A stretch of 21,255 nt of DNA from an uncultured Caulobacter sp. (GTDB lineage: Bacteria > Pseudomonadota > Alphaproteobacteria > Caulobacterales > Caulobacteraceae): contig NZ_CALCDX010000059.1 in the NCBI RefSeq assembly GCF_937900395.1, positions 1-21,255 of the forward strand, given 5' to 3'. The notes under the pieces were generated by a model, which did not search any database, was not told the origin of the DNA, and was given only the letters and a program-made list of their open reading frames with translations. Both the position numbers and the translations under genes were made by a program. Every line of letters starts with the position of its first letter. Positions within the stretch are counted from its first letter, which is position 1. This document shows positions 14,467 to 20,800 of the stretch, piece after piece.

Positions 14467-15240
14467 GTGCGCATCGCCACCTTGAACATCAACAACGTGC
14501 TCAGCCGCTTCGACCCGCTGCTTGAGTGGCTCGACGACGCCCAGCCCGATGTCGTCTGCCTGCAGGAGTTGGAGACCGAGCAGGGCCGCTTTCCAGCCGA
14601 AGCCTTGGAGCAGATGGGCTATGGCGCGGTGTGGAAGGGCCAGCGCACCTGGAATGGGGTTGCGATCCTGGCGCGCGGCATGACCCCGGTCCTGACGCGC
14701 AGCGCCCTACCCGGCGAGCCCGATCCCTCCCAGAGCCGGTATATCGAGGCGGCCGTGGGCGGTGTGCTGGTCGGCTGCCTATACCTGCCCAACGGCAATC
14801 CGGTTCCCGGCCCAAAGTTCGACTACAAGCTGGCCTGGTTCGAGGCGCTGCTGGCCCATGCCCAGAGCCTCCTGGATACGGGCGCGCCCGTCGTCCTGGC
14901 CGGCGACTACAATGTCGTGCCCACCGAGGCCGACATCTATCCCAACCATTCCTATGGCGGCGACGCCCTGCTGCGTCCTGAAAGCCGCGCCGCCTTCCAG
15001 CGCCTGCTCGGCCAGGGCTGGACCGACGCCCTGCGCGCCGTGCATCCGAACGCCGCGCCGTGGACCTATTGGTCCTATCTGCGGGAGCGCTGGCCCAAGG
15101 ACAAAGGCCTGCGCATCGACCATCTGCTGCTGTCGCCGGATTTGGCCGACCAGCTCCAGGACGCCGGCGTCGATCGATGGGTGCGCGGGCTCGATGGCGC
15201 GAGCGACCACGCGCCGGCCTGGATCGAACTGTCCCGATGA
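14467..15240 (+). CDS. Exodeoxyribonuclease III-like AP endonuclease (EEP superfamily)
   Basis: This 257-residue enzyme of the endonuclease/exonuclease/phosphatase fold is closest in layout to XthA/ExoIII, which incises at abasic sites and trims 3' ends. Active-site motifs are visible: Asn7 in the first strand (TLNINNV), Glu34 in LQELET, the Asp-Asn pair in AGDYNVVP, and the final Asp-His in SDHAPAW (H248). The start is GTG at 14467, which gives the normal N-terminal strand; upstream in-frame sequence from 14326 is out of character. It is divergent from the 60-residue gene, with about 100 bases between. The next gene overlaps its stop by ATGA, so they are coupled. Confidence 0.9.
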   Translation: MRIATLNINNVLSRFDPLLEWLDDAQPDVVCLQELETEQGRFPAEALEQMGYGAVWKGQRTWNGVAILARGMTPVLTRSALPGEPDPSQSRYIEAAVGGVLVGCLYLPNGNPVPGPKFDYKLAWFEALLAHAQSLLDTGAPVVLAGDYNVVPTEADIYPNHSYGGDALLRPESRAAFQRLLGQGWTDALRAVHPNAAPWTYWSYLRERWPKDKGLRIDHLLLSPDLADQLQDAGVDRWVRGLDGASDHAPAWIELSR

Positions 15241-15563
15241 CGGCGCCTGCGCCCGTCACGCCGGATGGCCGCTACATCGTCGTGCGCGGCCGGCTCTGGC
15301 GACGAAGCAATCCGCATCTATCGCCTGAGCACCGCAGGACCTTGGTGAACGCGCTGATGGAGGCGCGTCGCGCAGTCCGGGCGGCGCTTGCGGCCAAGGA
15401 CCCAGATCAACTGGCCAAGGCCCGCGCTCAGGTCGAGGCCGCAAAGGTGGGGTTGGGAGAGCGCGGCCCGGTCTGGTGGAACGACAAATCGCCGGACCTC
15501 AACCGCCATATGGCCAAGAACACCGTCTATGCCGAGTGGTGGGCGCGCCTCGACGCGACCTAG
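15237..15563 (+). CDS. Conserved hypothetical protein coupled to the ExoIII-like gene
   Basis: This 108-residue protein belongs to a family that I recall as frequent in Proteobacteria, with no known function. Recognisable blocks are an N-terminal DGRYIVVRGRLWRRSNP, a helical RRAVRAALAAKDPDQLAKARAQVEAAK, and a C-terminal GERGPVWWNDKSPDLNRHMAKNT. There is no signal peptide or membrane segment. The ATG at 15237 overlaps the upstream stop as ATGA, indicating translational coupling with the nuclease. A role as its partner or in the same repair pathway is inference from this coupling only. Confidence 0.85.
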   Translation: MTAPAPVTPDGRYIVVRGRLWRRSNPHLSPEHRRTLVNALMEARRAVRAALAAKDPDQLAKARAQVEAAKVGLGERGPVWWNDKSPDLNRHMAKNTVYAEWWARLDAT

Positions 15564-15581
15564 CGCCGCCATGAGCGGCGC
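15563..15581 (+). terminator. GC-rich hairpin after the nuclease operon
   Basis: GCGCCGC-CATGA-GCGGCGC is a perfect 7-bp stem with a 5-base loop beginning at the last base of the upstream stop codon. No U-tract follows, so it is at best a weak or factor-dependent terminator. Confidence 0.35.
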
Positions 15582-15595
15582 CGTACCATAGCCTC

Positions 15596-15721
15596 ATGCC
15601 CGCTCGCTCCCGACCCACCGCCCGCCTGCTGACGCCCGCCGGCTGGGCGGGCCTTGCCGCCCTGGTCCTGCTGGCCGCCGGCTTGGTGTTCGTCCTCGTC
15701 CAGGCCTTGCCCCGAGCCTAG
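15596..15721 (+). CDS. Possible small single-helix membrane protein, 41 aa
   Basis: This 41-codon frame reads as a basic N-terminus (MPARSRPTARLL) followed by one strongly hydrophobic helix (about residues 18-37, GWAGLAALVLLAAGLVFVLV) and a short tail. The composition suits a real small membrane protein, but there is no clear ribosome-binding site and high-GC sequence makes such frames by chance. The stretch from 15722 to 15832 holds nothing I can support. Confidence 0.45.
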   Translation: MPARSRPTARLLTPAGWAGLAALVLLAAGLVFVLVQALPRA

Positions 15722-15832
15722 CGCGTCTAGACCTACGCCGAGAGCGTGAAACAGGCCCTGGCCAGAGATCCTCCTGGACGAAGAGGGCTTAGCCGACGAG
15801 TCTCCGTGGCGACGTCCGTTCGTTCCGTTGAC

Positions 15833-16039
15833 CTAGTTCATCCTGTGCCTGCGCACATGTTCGGCCGCCCGTCGCATGGACTCGGCCTCGCGCATCATGC
15901 CCATCTGGTTCAACGTCACGGCCGCGGCCTCGGCCCGCGCCACGATCTCACCCAGCGAGGCGCCCGGAAACATCCCCACCAGATGCTCGGCGGCCTCCGC
16001 CCAATCGACCTCGTCCAGCGGCTTGGGGGTCTTGACCAT
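15833..16039 (-). CDS. Small hypothetical protein, 68 aa
   Basis: This is a 68-residue Ala/Glu-rich, predominantly helical protein (WAEAAEHLVGMFPG, then EIVARAEAAAVTLNQMG and AESMRRAAEHVRR) of unknown function. ATG 16039 is chosen; an in-frame ATG at 16072 would add 11 residues, and neither has a convincing Shine-Dalgarno sequence. It is divergent from the XRE regulator at 16180, whose product could act on the shared intergenic region. Confidence 0.55.
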   Translation of the reverse strand: MVKTPKPLDEVDWAEAAEHLVGMFPGASLGEIVARAEAAAVTLNQMGMMREAESMRRAAEHVRRHRMN

Positions 16040-16179
16040 GCCGGCAGCTAACGCCGGTGATCGCACATCCACAAGACCGCCAGGCGAGCTCCAGGCCCGG
16101 CCAACGGAAATATATTTGGCCGCGCGCTACCAACACCCGCCTGCCCGCGCGTCTACAGCTCCACCGTCCGGAGCCTGCC

Positions 16180-16578
16180 TTGCCCAGTCCCGCCAAGCAT
16201 CATGTCGACCAGCATGTCGGCGCCCGCATCCGGCTGCGCCGCCAGATCCTGAAGGTCAGCCAGGGCGCCCTAGCCGCCGATCTGGGCCTGACCTTTCAGC
16301 AGGTCCAGAAATACGAGACCGGGGCCAACCGCATCGCCGCCTCGACCCTGCACGCCGCGGCCAAGGTGCTGCGAACCACCCCCGAATGGTTCTTCGAGGG
16401 CTTGCCGCCGACCGGGCCAGGCGGCGAGCCAGAACCGTCTCCAGCCGCGCTGGCCCTGATCCGTCTCGGAGCCTGCCCCGAAGGCTCGGCGATGGCCCAG
16501 GCGATGACCGCCCTGCCCCGCCCATTGAAGCGGCGCATCCTGGCCCTGCTGGCCGTCCTGGCCGAAGACGCCGACTAG
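16180..16578 (+). CDS. XRE-family helix-turn-helix transcriptional regulator
   Basis: This 132-residue DNA-binding protein begins with the alphaproteobacterial XRE signature HVGARIRLRRQILKVSQGALAAD, followed by the recognition-helix region GLTFQQVQKYETGANRIAASTL (about residues 34-55). A C-terminal helical part (from about residue 85) is probably for dimerisation. The start is taken as TTG 16180, with CGGAG six bases upstream; an ATG at 16057 would add 41 residues of unlikely composition. It converges on the trb operon's last gene, sharing CTAG at the stops, so it could control either that element or the divergent small gene at 16039. Confidence 0.82.
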   Translation: MPSPAKHHVDQHVGARIRLRRQILKVSQGALAADLGLTFQQVQKYETGANRIAASTLHAAAKVLRTTPEWFFEGLPPTGPGGEPEPSPAALALIRLGACPEGSAMAQAMTALPRPLKRRILALLAVLAEDAD

Positions 16579-16799
16579 CCGCCACGAGGGTTTCGTCCGC
16601 GCACGAAGGCCCGGTCGCTGGCCATGAACTGGTCGAGCATCGGCACGACCAAACGAACGGGTTCGGCCGGCTTGCCGCCGGTCTGGGCCGCGTGGGCCTG
16701 GGCGTAGGCCAGGAGATTGCGGTGGGTGGCGGCCGGCACGTCGAGGGTCATCTTGACCGGCGTCTCGTCCTCCAGCGGACGCAGCTTCAGCTTGCTCAT
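16575..16799 (-). CDS. DUF2274 protein at the end of the trb operon
   Basis: This 74-residue protein starts MSKLKLRPLEDETPVKMTLD and has the DUF2274 pattern of a short N-terminal strand region and a helix (ATHRNLLAYAQAHA), ending with a Met/Phe-containing segment. DUF2274 genes regularly follow trbI in Trb-type conjugation clusters, as here. The function is unknown; its small basic form could suit DNA binding. Its ATG overlaps the trbI stop (4 bases), so it is translated from the trb transcript. It is the last gene of that operon. Confidence 0.85.
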   Translation of the reverse strand: MSKLKLRPLEDETPVKMTLDVPAATHRNLLAYAQAHAAQTGGKPAEPVRLVVPMLDQFMASDRAFVRGRNPRGG

Positions 16800-17962
16800 C
16801 GAGAGGTCCTTTCGACATAGGGTTCGAGCACGAGGTCCTTGGTCAGCAGCACGCGCAGGGGCGCGCCGGGCCGGATCGTGAGGGTCGGGACGCGATCGAG
16901 GCTGCGGCCCACGATCTGGCGCCCGACATCGGTGACGGCGTCGGCGCCGCCGCGCCGGATCGCGCGAACCAGGTCGGACTCGTCGGCAGACGCGCCGCTT
17001 TCGGCTCCGATCGCCAGGAGGGTCGAAAGCCCTGCGGCGGCCAGGATGCGGCCGCCGTGGCGGTCGACGCCGTCCTGCAACCCCGCCATCCCCTGGGCGT
17101 CCGCGGCTGGCAGCTTGTCCAGCACGATCGAGCGGCCTGAAGGCAGGATCAGGCGCGTCCACATCACCTGCAGGCGGCTGTCGCCGGCCTTCACCTCGGC
17201 GCCGTACTCCCCGATCAGGCGCGACCCGGCCGGGATCAGCAGGACGCCGCCGCCCAGGCTATCGTGGACGTCCTGGGTGACCTGGGCGATGGCGACGCCC
17301 GGCGCGTCCGACCGCAATCCGGTCACCAGCGCGGCGGGGATCACCGCGCCGGCCTGCAACACGTACGGCGAGGCCGGCGCCTGTAGCCGCTCACCGCTGG
17401 TCGTCCTGGCGTCGATCGCCGGCGTGGCGGTCCCGGGAGCGGCGGCGCTCGGCGCAGCCGATCCGCCACGCCCATCGGGCCGCGCCGTCGCAAAGAGGTC
17501 GCTCTGGCGCGCGGCCTGCCTGGCCGCCACGCGCGTCTCGCGCTCGAGATCCGCTGCCGGACGCTGCGGCGGCATGGCAGGCGGCGTACCGATCGTCGGC
17601 GCCGGCTCGCCGGACGGCCAGTCGACCGTCTTGCCGCGTTGCTGAGCGGCCAGCATGGGACGCCCCAGGTCGCCGGGCAGCGGCGGGCCCAGGGCCGGAA
17701 CCCCGGCTGGGCCGACATACCCCCGCGGCAGAGCGGTGACACGCTCGGATGGCGCGCTGGCCGGTGATGGATCGGCCGCTGGCGGTGGCGGCCGCCGCCG
17801 TTCGGACAGAGACCAGCCCAGCGCCGCGAACAGCGCCAGGGACAAGGCAGCGCCACTGACCACCAGCGCCCGCCGCGACAACCGGGCCACCGGCGGCGAC
17901 GCGCCGCGCAGGCGCAGCGACTTGGCGATCTCTTCCTCGGCGGGGGTGCGATCCTGGCTCAT
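16796..17962 (-). CDS. trbI: TrbI (VirB10-like) conjugal transfer protein
   Basis: This 388-residue protein spans the envelope and forms the core-complex ring of the mating-pair apparatus. It has a cytoplasmic N-terminus, one membrane helix (about residues 31-51, ALVVSGAALSLALFAALGW), a long Pro/Ala-rich periplasmic linker, and the C-terminal VirB10 beta-barrel domain. That domain includes LQAGAVIPAALVTGLRSDAPG, the GVLLIPAGSRLIGEYG motif and a final RPGAPLRVLLTKDLVL. Length is normal for TrbI. It overlaps trbG upstream and the DUF2274 gene downstream by four bases each. Confidence 0.95.
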   Translation of the reverse strand: MSQDRTPAEEEIAKSLRLRGASPPVARLSRRALVVSGAALSLALFAALGWSLSERRRPPPPAADPSPASAPSERVTALPRGYVGPAGVPALGPPLPGDLGRPMLAAQQRGKTVDWPSGEPAPTIGTPPAMPPQRPAADLERETRVAARQAARQSDLFATARPDGRGGSAAPSAAAPGTATPAIDARTTSGERLQAPASPYVLQAGAVIPAALVTGLRSDAPGVAIAQVTQDVHDSLGGGVLLIPAGSRLIGEYGAEVKAGDSRLQVMWTRLILPSGRSIVLDKLPAADAQGMAGLQDGVDRHGGRILAAAGLSTLLAIGAESGASADESDLVRAIRRGGADAVTDVGRQIVGRSLDRVPTLTIRPGAPLRVLLTKDLVLEPYVERTSR

Positions 17963-18738
17963 CGGTCCGTCTCCGCCTTCGGCGCGAGCCTGACGAGCCG
18001 CACGCGCTTGGCTCGATGCTTGTCACCCAGGCGCAGCTCCGCGCGATCGAACAGGCGGTCCAGAACGAGCCGACGGCCCTCCACGTGATAGTTGAGCAGC
18101 TCGGCGGACCGGCCGTCGAGGCCCGTGCGGTAAAGCGGCGGCAGATCGTCCAGGGCCACGCCGGGACCAAACTCAACATAGGCCCTGCGCCCGTCATCGA
18201 AGACCGCCACCGGGCGCCAGGCCGGATGATCGCCCTCGATGCGATAGTCGTGATTGACCCGCGCAAGGTCCAAGGACGACGGCACGGGCGCCGGTCGGGC
18301 GGCGACCACCGGGATCGCCTCGCGCCGGTAGCGCCACGACACCTGGGCGTTCCAGGTCCTGGCCGAGGCCCGCAGTTCCAGATGGTAGGTGCGCCGGTCG
18401 GTGTTGATGACCAGGTTGGTGGCCAGGCCCGGCTCGGTCGGCTTGACCAGAACGTGGACGCGCCGGCCCACGCCCGCGCCGCTGCTGGTGTCGCCGATCA
18501 CCCAGCGGGCGGTATCGCCCGCCGCCACCGCCCCCTGGGAGACGAGCGTCTCGCCCGGCTCGAGCACGATGTCGGTGATACGCCCTGGGGTGGCCAGGAG
18601 CGGATAGACGCTGGTCTCCTCGTAGTCGAAGGCGATCATGCCGGCCGGGGCGGCCAGGCGCAGATCGCGATCCTCGGCGCCGGCGGAAGTGGCGCACAAC
18701 AAGGCGGCGGCGCCGGCATAGGCAGCCATCCGGATCAT
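17959..18738 (-). CDS. trbG: TrbG (VirB9-like) conjugal transfer protein
   Basis: This 259-residue periplasmic/outer-membrane core protein has a signal peptide (MIRMAAYAGAAALLCATSAGA, cleavage probably after the AGA). The N-terminal VirB9 domain includes TPGRITDIVLEPGE and a repeated beta pattern (TNLVINTDRRTYHLEL). The C-terminal domain includes AWRPVAVFDDGRRAYVEFG and the terminal VRLVRLAP, which docks onto VirB7/VirB10 in related systems. It is coupled to trbF and trbI by four-base overlaps. Confidence 0.95.
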   Translation of the reverse strand: MIRMAAYAGAAALLCATSAGAEDRDLRLAAPAGMIAFDYEETSVYPLLATPGRITDIVLEPGETLVSQGAVAAGDTARWVIGDTSSGAGVGRRVHVLVKPTEPGLATNLVINTDRRTYHLELRASARTWNAQVSWRYRREAIPVVAARPAPVPSSLDLARVNHDYRIEGDHPAWRPVAVFDDGRRAYVEFGPGVALDDLPPLYRTGLDGRSAELLNYHVEGRRLVLDRLFDRAELRLGDKHRAKRVRLVRLAPKAETDR

Positions 18739-19424
18739 GCGCCGAACTCCTTGGACCAGGCGATGGCGCTGACGAAGACCCCCTGCGGGTTGGACCGCAG
18801 GCCCTCGGCGGTCGTGGGCGGTTTGATCCGCACCGTCAGGATGGCCGTCCAGCGCTCGGTGGCGACCAGCTGGCCGCCCTCGAAGCGCTGCTCGGTCCAG
18901 GCGACGCGGAAGCTCGACGGAGAGGCGCGCACGACGCTGGTCACCGACGCCACCGCCTGAGCCTTGCCGACCTGGCTGAACGGGTCGGCGCGGCGGGCGT
19001 GGTCGGAGAGCGCCGCCGCGCCCGCCGCGTCGGTGAAGTCGTAGGCGCGCAGCCAGGCCTGACGCATCAGGACGGGGTCGGTGGAGATGGTGCGCACGTC
19101 AACGACGAAGCGGGCCAGGGTCCAGGCGATCATGGCGTCGGTCGGCCGCGCGCCCTGAACGGCGGGCGCGACAACGCGCGGCTCGCCCAGGCGGTCGACC
19201 TCCACGACCCAGGGCGTGACGCCGCCGCGCAACGACAGGGCTACGAGCCCGCCGGTCAGGCCGCCGCTGAGGGCGAGCAGCCCCAGGGCCATCAGGCGCC
19301 AGTTGCGAGCCTGGACGCGCGCGGAACCGATGCGCTCGTCCCAGGCCTGCCCGGCCCGTTGATAGGGAGTTTCGGGCGCCGGGGTCGCGCCGAAGCGCGC
19401 CGGCCCCTTGAGCGGGCTCATCAT
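18735..19424 (-). CDS. trbF: TrbF (VirB8-like) conjugal transfer protein
   Basis: This 229-residue inner-membrane assembly factor of the mating-pair channel has a short cytoplasmic segment including TPYQRAGQAWDERIGSARVQ (a TrbF hallmark). One membrane helix (about residues 43-64, LMALGLLALSGGLTGGLVAL) and a VirB8-type periplasmic domain follow, with RFVVDVRTISTDPVLMRQAW, YDFTD and a final RSNPQGVFVSAIAWSKE. It starts ATGATG, with the first ATG (19424) overlapping the trbL stop, and ends over the trbG start. Confidence 0.95.
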   Translation of the reverse strand: MMSPLKGPARFGATPAPETPYQRAGQAWDERIGSARVQARNWRLMALGLLALSGGLTGGLVALSLRGGVTPWVVEVDRLGEPRVVAPAVQGARPTDAMIAWTLARFVVDVRTISTDPVLMRQAWLRAYDFTDAAGAAALSDHARRADPFSQVGKAQAVASVTSVVRASPSSFRVAWTEQRFEGGQLVATERWTAILTVRIKPPTTAEGLRSNPQGVFVSAIAWSKEFGA

Positions 19425-19864
19425 CTATCCTCCGAAAGGCTGGGCGCCGCGCCGGCGCTGTGATCGTCGCCGCTGCCGGCGGCGTGGACGGCCATGGCCG
19501 CGCCATGGGCCAGGGTCTGGCGGTGCTGCAGGTCGCGGGCCCAGGCGGGCGCGGCGGACGGCGCGCCCTCGCCGCTCTCGCCGCCGCCTTCGCCGGAGCC
19601 TCCGCCCGAGTTTCCGGCGGGACCGCTACCGCCGCGCGCCGCCGCGCCGGCCGACGACGACGAACTCGTCCCGCCACCGGAAGGGCTCGACGGAGGCGGA
19701 CCGTCCGGGGTCGGGGCCGCGCCGCCGGCCGGCGGGGTGCGCCCGCCTGCACCGGCCGCTGCGCCCGCTTGCGCGGGTGGCGCGGCCGGGCTGCCTCTTC
19801 CGCTGACCTGCGATGTCGACGATGTTCGATCCGTCCGACGGTCTGCTGAGCCTGGGTTTTCTGC
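19421..19864 (-). CDS. trbL: TrbL, C-terminal low-complexity tail only (truncated at contig join)
   Basis: The frame ending at the trbF start reads ...PAWARDLQHRQTLAHGA, then AVHAAGSGDDHSAGAAPSLSEDR and stop, which matches the usual end of TrbL, the polytopic VirB6-like channel protein. Before it is a Gly/Ser/Ala/Pro-rich stretch, also normal for TrbL tails. Going upstream, the frame meets a stop at 19865-19867 and none of TrbL's membrane helices are present (the family is about 400-500 residues). With the sequence beyond not belonging to a trb cluster, I read this as a break in the contig rather than a natural pseudogene. The join lies between roughly 19,800 and 19,867. Confidence 0.8.
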   Translation of the reverse strand, partial: AENPGSADRRTDRTSSTSQVSGRGSPAAPPAQAGAAAGAGGRTPPAGGAAPTPDGPPPSSPSGGGTSSSSSAGAAARGGSGPAGNSGGGSGEGGGESGEGAPSAAPAWARDLQHRQTLAHGAAMAVHAAGSGDDHSAGAAPSLSEDR

Positions 19865-20035
19865 TCACCGCCATCGTCTACGGCGTCTACGCGGTCTATC
19901 TGTGGCGCAGCGGCCTGCTGCGCACCAACCCCGGCGCCTCGTCGCGCTGGTGGTGGCGCCGCCGGCCTGACGGTCACCGCCCTGAACTGCGAGGACTCTG
20001 TACGACCAGCAGTTTTTGAGTGGATCGGGCCGGAG
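19805..20035. other. Probable chimeric junction zone
   Basis: TrbL sequence (minus strand) ends here, and by about 20,035 the sequence behaves as the promoter region of an actinobacterial whiB1. The intervening ~200 bases match neither a trb cluster nor a recognisable actinobacterial gene, so there may be one join or two. Neither side has inverted-repeat ends, target duplications, an integrase or a transposase, which argues against natural insertion. Confidence 0.6.
19813..20019 (+). CDS. Unassigned hydrophobic reading frame in the junction zone
   Basis: A 68-codon frame begins MSTMFDPSDGLL and contains one convincing membrane helix (LGFLLTAIVYGVYAVYLW, about residues 14-31). The tail turns Trp/Arg-rich and then loses coding character after about 19,970. 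It has no ribosome-binding site, and its start falls almost at the end of the TrbL homology. It may be a fragment of a small membrane protein from a third source, or chance. No family is assigned. Confidence 0.3.
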   Translation: MSTMFDPSDGLLSLGFLLTAIVYGVYAVYLWRSGLLRTNPGASSRWWWRRRPDGHRPELRGLCTTSSF

Positions 20036-20065
20036 TTTAGTACACCGGGCAAGGCGGTACTAAAC
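20035..20065 (+). repeat. Inverted repeat GTTTAGTAC-N13-GTACTAAAC upstream of whiB1
   Basis: The two 9-base arms (20035-20043 and 20057-20065) are exact complements. The right arm also takes part in a second, exclusive inverted repeat, GGCGGT-ACTAA-ACCGCC (20053-20069). It may be a regulator site or a pair of alternative hairpins; no T-tract follows. Confidence 0.6.
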
Positions 20066-20074
20066 CGCCCCGGG

Positions 20075-20090
20075 AGTGACATTGCCCACG
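20075..20090 (+). promoter_or_regulatory. Candidate Crp (cAMP receptor protein) site upstream of whiB1
   Basis: AGTGACATTGCCCACG has the mycobacterial Crp pattern GTG-N8-CAC and, as I recall it, closely resembles the Crp site described upstream of M. tuberculosis whiB1. It lies about 155 bases before the start codon, a comparable setting. The resemblance is from memory and needs alignment. Confidence 0.5.
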
Positions 20091-20243
20091 CTTCGCCGAA
20101 GTCCTATTGACTTCCCCCACGCCTGTGGAACCATCGGAGTAACAGTGCAACAACATTTGTGTGTGCACGGGTTAACACCCAAGGTTTGCGGGGCATACCC
20201 CCTACTTTGGTGCGCACACAGTTAATCAAAGGAGTAGCGACAA

Positions 20244-20498
20244 ATGGATTGGCGCCACAAGGCGGTCTGTCGGGACGAGGATCCGGAACTGTTCTTCCCG
20301 GTCGGGAACAGCGGCCCGGCCTTGGCCCAGATCGCTGACGCGAAGCTCGTGTGCAATCGCTGCCCCGTGGTCACCGAGTGCCTCACCTGGGCGCTGGACT
20401 CCGGCCAGGACGCCGGCGTGTGGGGTGGCATGAGCGAGGACGAGCGCCGCGCCCTCAAGCGCCGCAACGCTCGGACCCGGGCACGCACCGGCGTCTAG
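20244..20498 (+). CDS. whiB1: WhiB1-like [4Fe-4S] transcriptional regulator (actinobacterial)
   Basis: This 84-residue Wbl protein has the four iron-sulfur cysteines Cys9, Cys37, Cys40 and Cys46 (C-x27-C-x2-C-x5-C), the G(V/I)WGG turn (GVWGG) and a basic C-terminal tail (RRALKRRNARTRART) for DNA contact. WhiB1 is a nitric-oxide-sensitive regulator that binds the primary sigma factor. The sequence looks nearly identical to mycobacterial WhiB1 (MDWRHKAVCRDEDPELFFPV start). Wbl proteins are essentially confined to Actinobacteria and their phages, so this cannot belong to the alphaproteobacterium on the left. AAGGAG lies about ten bases before the ATG. The 5' region is long (about 180 bases from 20,065) and AT-richer than the rest. 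Confidence 0.95.
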   Translation: MDWRHKAVCRDEDPELFFPVGNSGPALAQIADAKLVCNRCPVVTECLTWALDSGQDAGVWGGMSEDERRALKRRNARTRARTGV

Positions 20499-20514
20499 TC
20501 CACCGACTCTTCGG

Positions 20515-20552
20515 CCACGGCCCCGGCGATCACGCCGGGGCCGTGGTTGTTT
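20515..20552 (+). terminator. Strong intrinsic terminator after whiB1
   Basis: CCACGGCCCCGGCG and CGCCGGGGCCGTGG form a perfect 14-bp stem with an ATCA loop, followed by TTGTTT. It lies 16 bases after the whiB1 stop and 17 bases from the convergent kinase stop, so it separates the two convergent genes. Confidence 0.9.
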
Positions 20553-20569
20553 GCCTTCTCTGGCGTTTC

Positions 20570-20779
20570 TCAGGGCCCGACCGCACGGCTGCTGCGCCGG
20601 CCGATGGGCACCCGCAGCACCGCATTGGTGCCCCCGCCCGGAGCAGGCCGGATCTCCAGTGACCCGTCGAGTTCGGCGGTCACCAGCGTCCGCACGATCT
20701 GCAAACCGAGGCGGTCGGAGGCCTCCAGGCTGAACCCCTCGGGCAGGCCGCTGCCGTCGTCGTCGACGACGAAACGACG
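20570..20779 (-). CDS. pdtaS: PdtaS-like sensor histidine kinase, C-terminal ATPase end only
   Basis: The last ~69 codons carry the end of a HATPase domain: a D-x-G-x-G box (DDDGSGLPEG), the G2 block DRLGLQIVRTLVTAELDGSL, and the closing GGGTNAVLRVPIGRR. This pattern is like the actinobacterial PdtaS kinase, which is convergent with whiB1 in M. tuberculosis (Rv3219 and Rv3220c), the same order as here. The rest of the kinase (GAF, PAS-like and HisKA_2 regions, family about 500 residues) is absent. Beyond about 20,780 the frame stays open but the protein sequence changes to something unrelated, so this is a contig break. Confidence 0.82.
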   Translation of the reverse strand, partial: RRFVVDDDGSGLPEGFSLEASDRLGLQIVRTLVTAELDGSLEIRPAPGGGTNAVLRVPIGRRSSRAVGP

Positions 20780-20800
20780 CGATGTGTTGGATGTATTTCC
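20771..20800. other. Second probable chimeric join (kinase tail / Asp-box protein)
   Basis: On the minus strand, propeller-type sequence ends in a polar stretch (SENGNTSNTSRR) and changes at once to the HATPase VVDDDGSGLP motif. The GTCGTCGTCGACGACGA tract at 20756-20772 is repetitive and could have helped a false overlap. Confidence 0.6.

Noticed and set aside
15818..15839. Three GTTC repeats downstream of the small gene at 15833
   Set aside because: The spacings are 0 and 10 bases, not 7, and they sit at the gene's 3' end.
18049..18066. GAAC-N10-GAAC in trbG as a LexA box
   Set aside because: The spacing is 10 rather than 7 and it lies within a coding region.
19800..20498. Horizontal transfer of whiB1 into an alphaproteobacterium
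   Set aside because: The segment includes an actinobacterial promoter, terminator and a cut neighbour with no mobility signals. A false join explains it better.
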